Shown here: positions 6,351 through 12,835 of the stretch, one piece after another
Numbering within the stretch: the stretch's first letter is position 1
Layout of the letters: each line of letters starts with the position of its first letter
The notes under the pieces: model-generated
Told to the model about the DNA's origin: nothing
Seen by the model: the letters and a program-made list of their open reading frames with translations, nothing else
The model's database searches: none
Origin: Bacteroidales bacterium
GTDB lineage: Bacteria > Bacteroidota > Bacteroidia > Bacteroidales > UBA932
Length of the DNA: 21,673 nucleotides
Direction of reading: 5' to 3'
NCBI GenBank assembly: GCA_004556005.1
Contig: SFJA01000030.1
Location: 1 to 21,673, forward strand
Program-made: the position numbers and the translations under genes

Positions 6351-8771
6351 TTATTCGAAAATAAATCCGACTACATCTTCAATGGTCTTGACATAGTGGA
6401 ACTCAAGCCCTTCGACATAAATCGTCTTTATATCCTCAACGTCCTTGCGGTTGTCTTCTGATATTACTATGGTCTTGACTCCGGCTCTCTTGGCGGCAAG
6501 AATCTTCTCCTTGATTCCTCCGACAGGAAGCACCCTTCCACGCAGGGTCATCTCGCCGGTCATGGCCACGCCCTTGCGTATTGAAGTGCCCCTGAGAGCG
6601 GAAAGCATTGAACTAACCATAGTTATACCGGCTGAAGGCCCGTCCTTTGGAGTGGCTCCTTCAGGCACGTGGACGTGAATGTCCTTCTCCGCAAAGGTCT
6701 TGCTGTCCATCAGGGCCATCTGAGGATGAGCCTTGATGTACTGGTATGCAATGGTAGCGGATTCCTTCATCACGTCACCGAGGTTACCTGTCATTGTCAT
6801 AACGCCCTTGCCGTTGCTGACAGAACTCTCGACAAAGAGGATTTCGCCTCCCATAGCGGTCCAGGCAAGGCCGGTAACTACTCCGGGGCCTTCGTTTCCG
6901 GACTGCTTGTCGTGGAAATTCGTAGGCAGACCGAGGTATTCCTTGAGATGGGCAGTCTTGATGACTGAAGGATATTCCTCGCCGAGGGCTATTTTCTTTG
7001 CAGTCACCCTGGCAATCTTTGCAATCTGCTTCTCCAGACCTCGCACGCCGCTTTCGTGGGTGTACTGGTCTATGATAGCGCTAAGTGCGGACTTGTCTAT
7101 CCTGAGTGCCTTACGATCGATTCCGTGTTCGGCCAACTGCTTAGGTACCAGATACTTCTTGGCAATCTCCTGCTTTTCCTCGGCAAGATATCCGGTGACG
7201 TTTATCATCTCCATACGGTCGAGCAGGGCCGGCTGGATGGGCGAGGTGCTGTTTGCCGTGGTGATGAACAGAACGTTTGACAGGTCGTAGTCGATGTCAA
7301 GGTAATTGTCGTGGAAGGTGCTGTTCTGCTCAGGATCGAGCGCTTCCAGCAATGCGGATGACGGATCGCCCTTGAAGTCGGACGAAAGCTTGTCGATCTC
7401 GTCGAGCACGATTACCGGGTTGGAAGTACCGGCCTTTGCGATTCCGTTAAGGATTCGACCCGGAAGCGCGCCGACATAGGTCTTGCGGTGACCACGGATT
7501 TCGGCCTCGTCGTGCATTCCGCCGAGGGCGATGCGCACATACTTGCGGCCGAGGGCCTTAGCAATGGACTTTCCCAGGGAGGTCTTGCCGACACCAGGAG
7601 GGCCGAAGAGGCAGAGTATTGGCGACTTCATATTTCCCTTGAGCTTGAGCACCGCGAGGTACTCGATGATGCGGTCCTTGACGTTGTCAAGCCCGTAGTG
7701 GTCCTTGTCCAGAACGCTTTTTGCGTGCTGGAGGTCGAGGTTGTCAGTGCTCATCTCACCCCAAGGGAGAGAGAGCATAAACTCGATGTAATTGTACTGG
7801 ACACTGTAATCGGGAGAATTGGGATTGTACTTCTCGAGTTTGGCGAGTTCCTTTTCGAACTGTTCCGCAACGGCCTGAGGCCACTTCTTGTCCTTTGCCT
7901 TTTCGCGGAAACGGTCAAACTCCTCTGCGTCGTCCATACCGAGCTCCTCCTGGATGGTACGGAGCTGGTTGTTAAGATAGTATTCCCTCTGCTGCTGGTC
8001 TATTTCCGCCTTTACCTTCTGGTTGATATCCTGCTTAATCTTAAGGAGTTCGAGCTGCACCTCGAGTGCCGAAAGGAGCTTGAGTCCCCTGACTTCCACA
8101 TTGTCATACTGGAGAAGGTCTATCTTGAGGTCGAAGTTTTCGAACTCGAGCGTCGTGGCAATGAAGTTGACCAGGAAACTGAAATTGTCTATGGCCTTGA
8201 GGGCGCCGATGGTTTCGCGGCTGCCCATATTGGTATTGCGGATTATCTGTATGGCCCTGTCCTTGAGGGACTCGCTGAGCGCCTTTATCTCGGGGCTTTC
8301 CTCGTTGCGCACATAGTCGTTGCAATAGCGCACGTGGGCCTTGATATAAGGTTCGTAATCAACGACCTGAAGCAACTCCAACCTCTTGTAAGCCTGAAGT
8401 ATGGCGGTAATCGTACCGTCAGGCATTTCAAGAGTCTTGAGCACACGGCATACTGTACCGTAACCGAAAAGGTCCTCCTGCTGAGGTTCCTCGACCATCA
8501 CGTCAACTTGAGGCACGGCGCCAATGAACAGATTGTCGCGCTCGGCATCTCGTATTAGTTTTATGGACTTTTCCCTTCCTATAGTTATCGGAAAAACCGC
8601 TCCCGGAAAAACGACAGCGTTGCGCAGTGCCAGAACTGGCAAAATGTCAGGCAGCGACGCCTCGTCGATCTTATTGAGCCCCTCTACCTGCATAACCGGG
8701 ATAATGTTTACTTCAGCACCAGCCGGAAATGTAAATTCTTTATCTCTCATATCTCTTTCTAATGTGGGCAT
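6351..8771 (-). CDS. lon: ATP-dependent Lon protease (LonA type)
   Basis: An 806-residue LonA. The N-terminal substrate-binding domain (about 40-240, beginning LPVLALRNAVVFPG) is followed by a coiled-coil linker (240-320), the AAA+ module with Walker A GPPGVGKTS (390-398), Walker B VIVLDEIDK (453-461) and arginine-rich HRKTYVGALPGRI (428-440), then the protease domain. The catalytic dyad is Ser713 in PKDGPSAG and Lys756 in GGIKEKI. Lon degrades misfolded and selected regulatory proteins in the cytoplasm. Length and residues are normal. The start at 8771 is used; an in-frame ATG at 8750 (MRDKEF) is a close alternative. A promoter at 8826-8856 would give a leader of about 48 bases that contains the palindrome at 8785-8799; a second inverted repeat overlaps the -33 element. 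No CIRCE element is visible. Confidence 0.97.
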   Translation of the reverse strand: MPTLERDMRDKEFTFPAGAEVNIIPVMQVEGLNKIDEASLPDILPVLALRNAVVFPGAVFPITIGREKSIKLIRDAERDNLFIGAVPQVDVMVEEPQQEDLFGYGTVCRVLKTLEMPDGTITAILQAYKRLELLQVVDYEPYIKAHVRYCNDYVRNEESPEIKALSESLKDRAIQIIRNTNMGSRETIGALKAIDNFSFLVNFIATTLEFENFDLKIDLLQYDNVEVRGLKLLSALEVQLELLKIKQDINQKVKAEIDQQQREYYLNNQLRTIQEELGMDDAEEFDRFREKAKDKKWPQAVAEQFEKELAKLEKYNPNSPDYSVQYNYIEFMLSLPWGEMSTDNLDLQHAKSVLDKDHYGLDNVKDRIIEYLAVLKLKGNMKSPILCLFGPPGVGKTSLGKSIAKALGRKYVRIALGGMHDEAEIRGHRKTYVGALPGRILNGIAKAGTSNPVIVLDEIDKLSSDFKGDPSSALLEALDPEQNSTFHDNYLDIDYDLSNVLFITTANSTSPIQPALLDRMEMINVTGYLAEEKQEIAKKYLVPKQLAEHGIDRKALRIDKSALSAIIDQYTHESGVRGLEKQIAKIARVTAKKIALGEEYPSVIKTAHLKEYLGLPTNFHDKQSGNEGPGVVTGLAWTAMGGEILFVESSVSNGKGVMTMTGNLGDVMKESATIAYQYIKAHPQMALMDSKTFAEKDIHVHVPEGATPKDGPSAGITMVSSMLSALRGTSIRKGVAMTGEMTLRGRVLPVGGIKEKILAAKRAGVKTIVISEDNRKDVEDIKTIYVEGLEFHYVKTIEDVVGFIFE

Positions 8772-8784
8772 AATTCTTATTTCA

Positions 8785-8799
8785 CTGACAAAATGTCAG
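8785..8799. promoter_or_regulatory. Perfect palindrome in the lon leader (candidate operator)
   Basis: CTGACA-AAA-TGTCAG is a perfect inverted repeat with 6-base arms and a 3-base centre. It lies 14 bases upstream of the lon ATG and shares the 10-mer AAAATGTCAG with the second repeat at 8855-8872. It may be a protein-binding site; the 3-base centre also allows a small RNA hairpin in the leader. Confidence 0.45.
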
Positions 8800-8825
8800 C
8801 AAAAACGGCTTCCCAAACCGCGCTG

Positions 8826-8856
8826 CTAAATTAGTCAATCTCCGTGCCATTGCAAA
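8826..8856 (-). promoter_or_regulatory. Likely lon promoter
   Basis: On the minus strand TTTG (8856-8853) is followed after exactly 19 bases by TAATTTAG (8833-8826), a one-mismatch match to TAnnTTTG. Transcription would begin near 8819. The -33 element falls inside the inverted repeat at 8855-8872, so a protein bound there should interfere with the polymerase. Confidence 0.5.
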
Positions 8857-8872
8857 AATGTCAGTACATTTT
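8855..8872. promoter_or_regulatory. Second inverted repeat between lon and HU (candidate operator)
   Basis: AAAATGT-CAGT-ACATTTT is a perfect inverted repeat with 7-base arms and a 4-base centre. It overlaps the -33 element of the lon promoter and lies about 65 bases upstream of the HU -7 element. It shares AAAATGTCAG with the palindrome at 8785-8799, centre-to-centre about 72 bases. Confidence 0.45.
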
Positions 8873-8914
8873 GTGCGCCATATGCCAAAACTTGTGAAAT
8901 TAGTTGAAATAAGG

Positions 8915-8946
8915 TTTCATAAGTTCAAATTTTTGTCTATCTTTGC
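8915..8946 (+). promoter_or_regulatory. Promoter of the HU operon
   Basis: TATCTTTGC at 8938-8946 is an exact TAnnTTTG match. TTTC at 8915-8918, 19 bases upstream, serves as a -33 element with one mismatch. Transcription would begin near 8953, giving a leader of about 78 bases. This rules out an upstream extension of the HU reading frame to 8858, which would span the promoter. Confidence 0.6.
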
Positions 8947-9031
8947 CCTCCCGAATTTGCTGAAACTCTTGCGAATCATTGCATTAGGCATTCGGAAAAA
9001 AGAATTACGATACAATTTAAAGATAAAAACA

Positions 9032-9304
9032 ATGACTAAAGCTGACATCATCAACGAGGTTGCACGCGCAACCGGAGTAGAGAAGGTGACTGTACAGGCC
9101 GTACTCGAGGCCTCGATCGACAGCATCAAGAACTCAGTTATCAAGGGAGAGCCGGTATATCTCCGCGGCTTCGGCAGTTTCATCATCAAGCACAGGGCTG
9201 AGAAGGCAGCACGCAACATCACCCAGAAGACTACGATGACCATTCCGGCACACAACATCCCGGCTTTCAAGCCATCAAAGGCATTCTCCAGCGAGCTCAA
9301 GTAA
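9032..9304 (+). CDS. HU-family nucleoid DNA-binding protein
   Basis: A 90-residue HU/IHF protein. The N-terminal helices (MTKADIINEVARATGVEK) are followed by the family core VYLRGFGSFIIKHRAEKAARN (residues 42-62), then the DNA-contacting beta arm with Asn-Pro replaced locally by TIPAHNIPAFKPSKAF (70-85), where the Pro that wedges into DNA is normally found. HU bends and compacts DNA and supports replication and repair. The start at 9032 gives the usual family length; the frame is open upstream to 8858 but that part covers the promoter. A 17-base gap separates it from the small basic protein gene, and a strong terminator follows both, so the two are probably co-transcribed. Whether it is the main HU or a paralogue cannot be told. 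Confidence 0.95.
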   Translation: MTKADIINEVARATGVEKVTVQAVLEASIDSIKNSVIKGEPVYLRGFGSFIIKHRAEKAARNITQKTTMTIPAHNIPAFKPSKAFSSELK

Positions 9305-9321
9305 ACTAACACAATTTTATT

Positions 9322-9411
9322 ATGCCAAACGGAAAAAAGCATAAGAGGCACAAGATGGCTACGCACAAGCGTAAGAAGCGTCTCCGCCTCAACAGACACA
9401 AGAAGAAATAG
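9322..9411 (+). CDS. Small basic COX24/AURKAIP1-like (bS22/mS38-type) ribosomal protein, 29 residues
   Basis: A 29-residue protein starting MPNGKKHKRHKMATHKRKKR and ending with RLNRHKKK before TAG. More than half of its residues are Lys, Arg or His. The KRHKMATHKRKKRLR pattern is that of the AURKAIP1/COX24 domain, the bacterial relative of mitochondrial mS38 and mycobacterial bS22, which thread through rRNA of the small ribosomal subunit. Bacteroidota carry such short forms. The ATG follows an AT-rich leader (ACAATTTTATT), typical for the phylum, and lies 17 bases after HU. It is followed within nine bases by a terminator. Ribosomal location is inferred from the family; the gene is easily missed because of its size. 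Confidence 0.85.
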   Translation: MPNGKKHKRHKMATHKRKKRLRLNRHKKK

Positions 9412-9419
9412 TCGCAAGG

Positions 9420-9453
9420 GGCCTGACGGGAGATCCGGCAGGCCTTTTGTTTT
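9420..9453 (+). terminator. Intrinsic terminator after HU and the small ribosomal protein
   Basis: GGCCTG (9420-9425) pairs with CAGGCC (9439-9444), and inside it CGG pairs with CCG around a GAGAT loop, with one A-G mismatch between the stems. TTTTGTTTT follows immediately. It lies 9 bases after the stop codon of the 29-residue gene. Confidence 0.8.
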
Positions 9454-9471
9454 AGGAATGGCAACATTCCT
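9454..9471 (+). other. Hairpin with GCAA tetraloop in the RNase G/E leader
   Basis: AGGAATG-GCAA-CATTCCT is a perfect 7-bp stem capped by a GNRA-type tetraloop. It directly follows the terminator T-tract and ends 24 bases before the RNase G/E start codon, with no T-run after it. It could be a leader structure controlling expression or stability of the mRNA. Confidence 0.5.
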
Positions 9472-9495
9472 GCAGTCAAGCCAAATCAAATCCTG

Positions 9496-11055
9496 ATGGA
9501 AGTCGAGAAAACGGTAAAGGATCTTGTGGTGGACGTATCGCCCACCGAAGTGAGGATTGCCCTGATGAACAATCACAGACTGATTGAACTCAACAAGGAA
9601 TCCTGCCAGGGTCACGGTTTCTCGGTCGGTGACGTTTTCCTCGGCAGAGTGAAAAAGCTTCTCCCGACCCTGAATGCCGCTTTTGTCGACATCGGAGACA
9701 GCAAGGAGGCGTTTATCCACTATCTCGACCTGGGTTTGTATTTCAATGCGTTCGACAGTTTCGTCAAGGAGTCGAATCCCAACAGGAACCTCAAGGAACT
9801 CTATTCGGGCATATCCCTGGGACCCGTACTTGCAAAGGAAGGACGCATTGAAGACCACCTTAAGGTAGGACAGATGGTGATTGCGCAGATTGTTAAGGAA
9901 CCGATTTCGACCAAAGGGTCCCGGCTCAGCGCAGAGATTTCATTGGCAGGACGCAACATTGTACTGCTCCCCTTCGCAGACAAGGTGAGCGTTTCGCAGA
10001 AAATAGCCTCCAAGGAAGAAAAAAAGCGACTGGAGGCACTGGTCGGCAGCATTCTCCCGAAAAACTACGGAGCAATCATCCGCACCGCCGCAGAAGGCAA
10101 GAAAGCCGCGGTTCTGGTAGCGGAAGTGCGCTCGCTGATAGAGAAATGGGAGAGTTCGTGGGCCAGGATTGCAAAAAGCAAAGGAGTGGGACTGCTCTTT
10201 ACGGAGTATTCCAAGACAACAACGGTACTCAGGGATCTTCTCAATGACGAGTTTTCCAACGTATTTGTCAACGACGAGAAGATTTTTGAAGAAACGAGAC
10301 AGTATGTGTCTCTGATTTCGCCCGAGCAGGAAAAAATCGTGAAGCTCTATGACGGCAAGGAACCCATTTTCGACCACTTTGAGGTCACCCGTCAGATCAA
10401 GAGCTCGTTCGGCAAGGTGGTACCGATGCGGCAGGGCGCATATCTGGTCATAGAAACCACGGAAGCGCTCAATGTCATTGACGTCAACAGCGGCATCCGG
10501 ACCAAAACCAGCGACCAGGAGGAAAATGCCTTCGAAGTCAACAAGATAGCAGCCGAAGAGATTGCCAGACAGCTCAGGCTCAGGGATATGGGCGGCATTG
10601 TCATAGTCGATTTTATCGATATGGACACGCAGGAGCATCGCAACGAGCTCCACAAATATATGCAGGAACTTATGGCCTCAGACCGTGCCAAGCACAACAT
10701 CCTGCCGCTGACAAAGTTCGGCCTTATGCAGATAACGCGTCAGCGCATACGTCCCGTAACCGAAATCAACACAACCGAGAAGTGTCCTCTGTGTCACGGA
10801 ACCGGAAAAATCGCATCGACGGTGGTCATCGATGAGGAAATAGAACGCAAGCTGTCGTCCGTCTGCGAAAAATGTGACGACAAGATTGTCCTGAAGGTCA
10901 GCCCTATACTGGGCGCATACCTCACGCGCGGATTCAACTCCTTCCTGCGCAAATGGAAACGCAAGTACAAATGCAAGCTGGAAATCCTGGAAAGCACGGA
11001 TTGCAGCATCCTGCAGTATGAATTCTACAACCAGAAAGGAGAGGTCCTCGAATAG
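9496..11055 (+). CDS. rng: Ribonuclease G/E family endoribonuclease
   Basis: A 519-residue RNase G/E-type enzyme: S1 RNA-binding domain (about 38-155), a 5'-sensor/RNase H-like region, and the DNase I-like catalytic core. The metal-binding aspartates are Asp329 in NVIDVNSG and Asp372 in IVIVDFIDM. The zinc-link motif CPLCHGTG (430-437) joins subunits. A second CxxC (SVCEKCDDK) follows. It cuts single-stranded AU-rich RNA in rRNA maturation and mRNA turnover. The length is that of RNase G; no long RNase E-type C-terminal scaffold is present. Note that Bacteroidota proteins of this type are often annotated simply as Rne/Rng. No TAnnTTTG is visible just upstream, so expression may depend on read-through from HU or a promoter inside that operon. 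The stop codon lies inside a terminator stem. Confidence 0.95.
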   Translation: MEVEKTVKDLVVDVSPTEVRIALMNNHRLIELNKESCQGHGFSVGDVFLGRVKKLLPTLNAAFVDIGDSKEAFIHYLDLGLYFNAFDSFVKESNPNRNLKELYSGISLGPVLAKEGRIEDHLKVGQMVIAQIVKEPISTKGSRLSAEISLAGRNIVLLPFADKVSVSQKIASKEEKKRLEALVGSILPKNYGAIIRTAAEGKKAAVLVAEVRSLIEKWESSWARIAKSKGVGLLFTEYSKTTTVLRDLLNDEFSNVFVNDEKIFEETRQYVSLISPEQEKIVKLYDGKEPIFDHFEVTRQIKSSFGKVVPMRQGAYLVIETTEALNVIDVNSGIRTKTSDQEENAFEVNKIAAEEIARQLRLRDMGGIVIVDFIDMDTQEHRNELHKYMQELMASDRAKHNILPLTKFGLMQITRQRIRPVTEINTTEKCPLCHGTGKIASTVVIDEEIERKLSSVCEKCDDKIVLKVSPILGAYLTRGFNSFLRKWKRKYKCKLEILESTDCSILQYEFYNQKGEVLE

Positions 11056-11074
11056 GACCTCTTCTTTGCTTTTT
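11035..11074 (+). terminator. Strong terminator overlapping the end of rng
   Basis: AGAGGTCCT (11040-11048) and AGGACCTCT (11054-11062) form a perfect 9-bp stem around CGAAT. Pairing extends outward to 11035 and 11067 with a single G-U, about 14 bp in all. TTTTT at 11070-11074 follows. The rng stop codon TAG (11053-11055) sits at the loop, so the terminator is partly coding. Confidence 0.75.
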
Positions 11075-11095
11075 AGGCGATAGTTGTTAACTTTA
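11065..11095 (+). promoter_or_regulatory. Promoter of mltG
   Basis: TTTG at 11065-11068 is followed after exactly 19 bases by TAACTTTA (11088-11095), a one-mismatch match to TAnnTTTG. Transcription would begin near 11102, leaving a leader of about 17 bases. The -33 element lies in the outer stem and tail of the rng terminator. Confidence 0.55.
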
Positions 11096-11118
11096 CGAGA
11101 TAAAATGCATCTGAAACG

Positions 11119-12201
11119 ATGAGCACAAAAAAGATATGCATCATTTGCGGAACGGCCTTGGTGCTGATTCTCGCACTTTTAAGTTGGAATTGGTTGAGGG
11201 ACAACAAATTGCCAAATTTTTCCAAATCCTCCGAGATTTACGTGCGTCCCGGAGACACTCCCGAGGAAGTGATAAGTCTGATTCAGGACAAATGCGGGAT
11301 AGTCAATATCAAAAGCCTAAGGCGCAGTTTCGAAGCAAAGGAGGTCAGCAGGCATCTAAAGCCGGGACACTACTGGATAAACCACTCCAACTCGAGCGTC
11401 TATGTGGCAAGGATGCTCAACAACGGCTGGCAGGCTCCGGTTAAACTGACTCTCGCAGGCAACCTCAGGGTCAAGAGCAACATAGCGGCCAAAATCGCCA
11501 ACCAGCTTCTCATAGACTCTGCTACGGTGGCCAAGGCATTGAGCGACAACGAATTGCTTGGCAAGTACGGATTCAGTTCAAAGACAGCATTCTCTCTTCT
11601 TGTTCCTGACACCTACGACATATACTGGACGGCCCCGGTAGAAGAGATACTGGACAAGCAAAAAGCCGCTCTGGATGCATTCTGGACAGAGGAAAACATT
11701 GCAAAGGCGCGAAAAATAGGACTCAGCAGGCAGGAAGTCTCAACCCTTGCCTCCATTGTCAGCGCGGAAACGCACTACGAGCCCGAGATGCCCCTTGTCG
11801 CCGGAGTATATCTCAACAGACTGAAGCTCGGCATACCGCTGCAGGCGGACCCTACGGTGGCATTTTGCTACGACTACAAAATCAACAGAGTGCTCAACAA
11901 GCATCTGGAAACGGACTCCCCCTACAACACCTACAAGCACAGCGGGCTGCCGCCGGGACCTATTTGCGTGCCTGCAAGAGAATGCCTCCAGGCCGTACTG
12001 GATGCTGATTTCGGGGCCGGAGACGGACCGGGAGCAGGGAAAGCGGGAGCTGGCGGAAACATATATTTCTGTGCAAGTCCGGAGTTTAACGGCACGCACC
12101 GCTTCGCCAAGACCCTGTCTGAACACAATGCAAATGCAAATGCCTACCGCAGCGAACTGAACAGGCGGGCGGCAGCAAAAAAGAAGCAGAACAATGGATA
12201 A
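11119..12201 (+). CDS. mltG: Endolytic peptidoglycan transglycosylase MltG
   Basis: A 360-residue YceG/MltG-family protein. Residues 6-25 are a single N-terminal membrane anchor; the rest is periplasmic. A LysM-like segment (YVRPGDTPEEVISLI, 41-55) precedes the catalytic domain. The active-site glutamate is Glu217 in ASIVSAETHYE, where the preceding position often held by Glu in other MltG proteins is Ser. The conserved follow-on VAGVYLNRLKLGIPLQADPTVAF (227-249) is intact, as is the terminal EHN motif. MltG cuts nascent glycan strands and so limits their length. A Gly/Ala-rich stretch (GAGDGPGAGKAGAGG, about 301-315) replaces a short loop before IYFCASPEFNGTH. The gene has its own promoter and its last 8 bases overlap the next gene. 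Confidence 0.93.
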   Translation: MSTKKICIICGTALVLILALLSWNWLRDNKLPNFSKSSEIYVRPGDTPEEVISLIQDKCGIVNIKSLRRSFEAKEVSRHLKPGHYWINHSNSSVYVARMLNNGWQAPVKLTLAGNLRVKSNIAAKIANQLLIDSATVAKALSDNELLGKYGFSSKTAFSLLVPDTYDIYWTAPVEEILDKQKAALDAFWTEENIAKARKIGLSRQEVSTLASIVSAETHYEPEMPLVAGVYLNRLKLGIPLQADPTVAFCYDYKINRVLNKHLETDSPYNTYKHSGLPPGPICVPARECLQAVLDADFGAGDGPGAGKAGAGGNIYFCASPEFNGTHRFAKTLSEHNANANAYRSELNRRAAAKKKQNNG

Positions 12202-12745
12202 AAGCAACGAAGAATTTCTTGACAGATACGAAGAACTGCTGGAGGAAGGTCTGTGCAAGCTTTGCACGGGAGCAGGCCTGATGGACGGCGAGATCTTGCG
12301 CTGCCCCGATATTGACGGGCAATGGGACCTGTATATTAAGGAATACGTCGCCGATGCCGTTTCCAACTTCAACTCCTATCCTGACGCGGCAATAGCCTGG
12401 GCAGCCTTTCTGGGAATGGGCGTTGCCTACAACTGGGACCTCAACTGGAGAAAGTACCGTTCATCCCCATACAATACTTATTACGGCAGCCGCGGATGGG
12501 ACGACATGGACGAACACGTGCTCTACGATATGATAGGACTGAACAAGGACAGTCCCGAAGCCGCACGCATAAACGACACCCTGCTCAGCTGCGCGGCGGC
12601 AGCGCTCGGACTGCTTCAGCACGAAGGGGTGCAGACCGAGACGGCGCTGGGATTCTACGCCCTCTCCCGCACCTACACGTCACTGTTCCGCATAGGTGCA
12701 TCAATAGAGCTTAAACGCCTGAAATACAAAAAGGTAGCCCTTTAG
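12194..12745 (+). CDS. Unrecognised conserved-looking protein overlapping mltG
   Basis: A 183-residue protein I do not recognise. It has no signal peptide or clear membrane helix. The N-terminal 30 residues are acidic and helical and hold the pair CKLC in EEGLCKLCTGAG. Central residues are aromatic-rich (AYNWDLNWRKYRSSPYNTYYGSRGWDDMDEHV, quoted in part: NWDLNWRKY and YNTYYGSRGWDDMDE), and the C-terminal half is alpha-helical (LLSCAAAALGLLQHEG, then FYALSRTYTSLFRIGASIE). Codon use matches its neighbours, so it is a genuine gene. Its ATG overlaps the mltG stop by 8 bases (ATGGATAA), which suggests translational coupling and perhaps a shared role, but a cytoplasmic protein would not meet the periplasmic MltG domain directly. 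No function is proposed. Confidence 0.75.
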   Translation: MDKSNEEFLDRYEELLEEGLCKLCTGAGLMDGEILRCPDIDGQWDLYIKEYVADAVSNFNSYPDAAIAWAAFLGMGVAYNWDLNWRKYRSSPYNTYYGSRGWDDMDEHVLYDMIGLNKDSPEAARINDTLLSCAAAALGLLQHEGVQTETALGFYALSRTYTSLFRIGASIELKRLKYKKVAL

Positions 12746-12768
12746 CACCGGAGGTCGCCGAAACCCGC

Positions 12769-12834
12769 GGCGCGGGCAAGCCAAGCCTCCGCTTTTCCGC
12801 AGAGGCGCGAGCAAGCCGCCACGAAAAGCCTCTG
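12769..12834. repeat. Short direct repeats and hairpins in a convergent gap
   Basis: The gap between the unknown gene and relA contains GGCGCGGGCAAGCC at 12769-12782 and GGCGCGAGCAAGCC at 12804-12817, a 14-base direct repeat with one mismatch and a 35-base period. CAGAGGC (12800-12806) and GCCTCTG (12828-12834) form an inverted repeat, and GCCTC (12785-12789) can instead pair with GAGGC (12802-12806). These may serve as a terminator for one or both converging genes, though there is no long T-run. Confidence 0.4.
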
Positions 12835-12835
12835 A

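Noticed and set aside
7488..8558. A 356-codon open frame on the plus strand inside lon
   Set aside because: It is fully antisense to a clear Lon protein, shows no family motif, and its residue pattern (repeated Leu, Val, Glu) is what antisense of a GC-rich coding frame gives.
8789..8817. Alternative lon promoter with TTTG at 8817-8814 and ACATTTTG at 8796-8789
   Set aside because: The -7 element lacks the TA and the spacer is 17; the pair at 8826-8856 has exact spacing and a better core.
8858..9031. 58-residue N-terminal extension of HU
   Set aside because: The extension covers the HU promoter and would make the protein far longer than the family's usual 90 residues.
8917..9858. A 313-codon minus-strand frame spanning HU, the small ribosomal gene and the start of rng
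   Set aside because: It crosses three genes, a promoter and a terminator on the other strand and has no recognisable domain.
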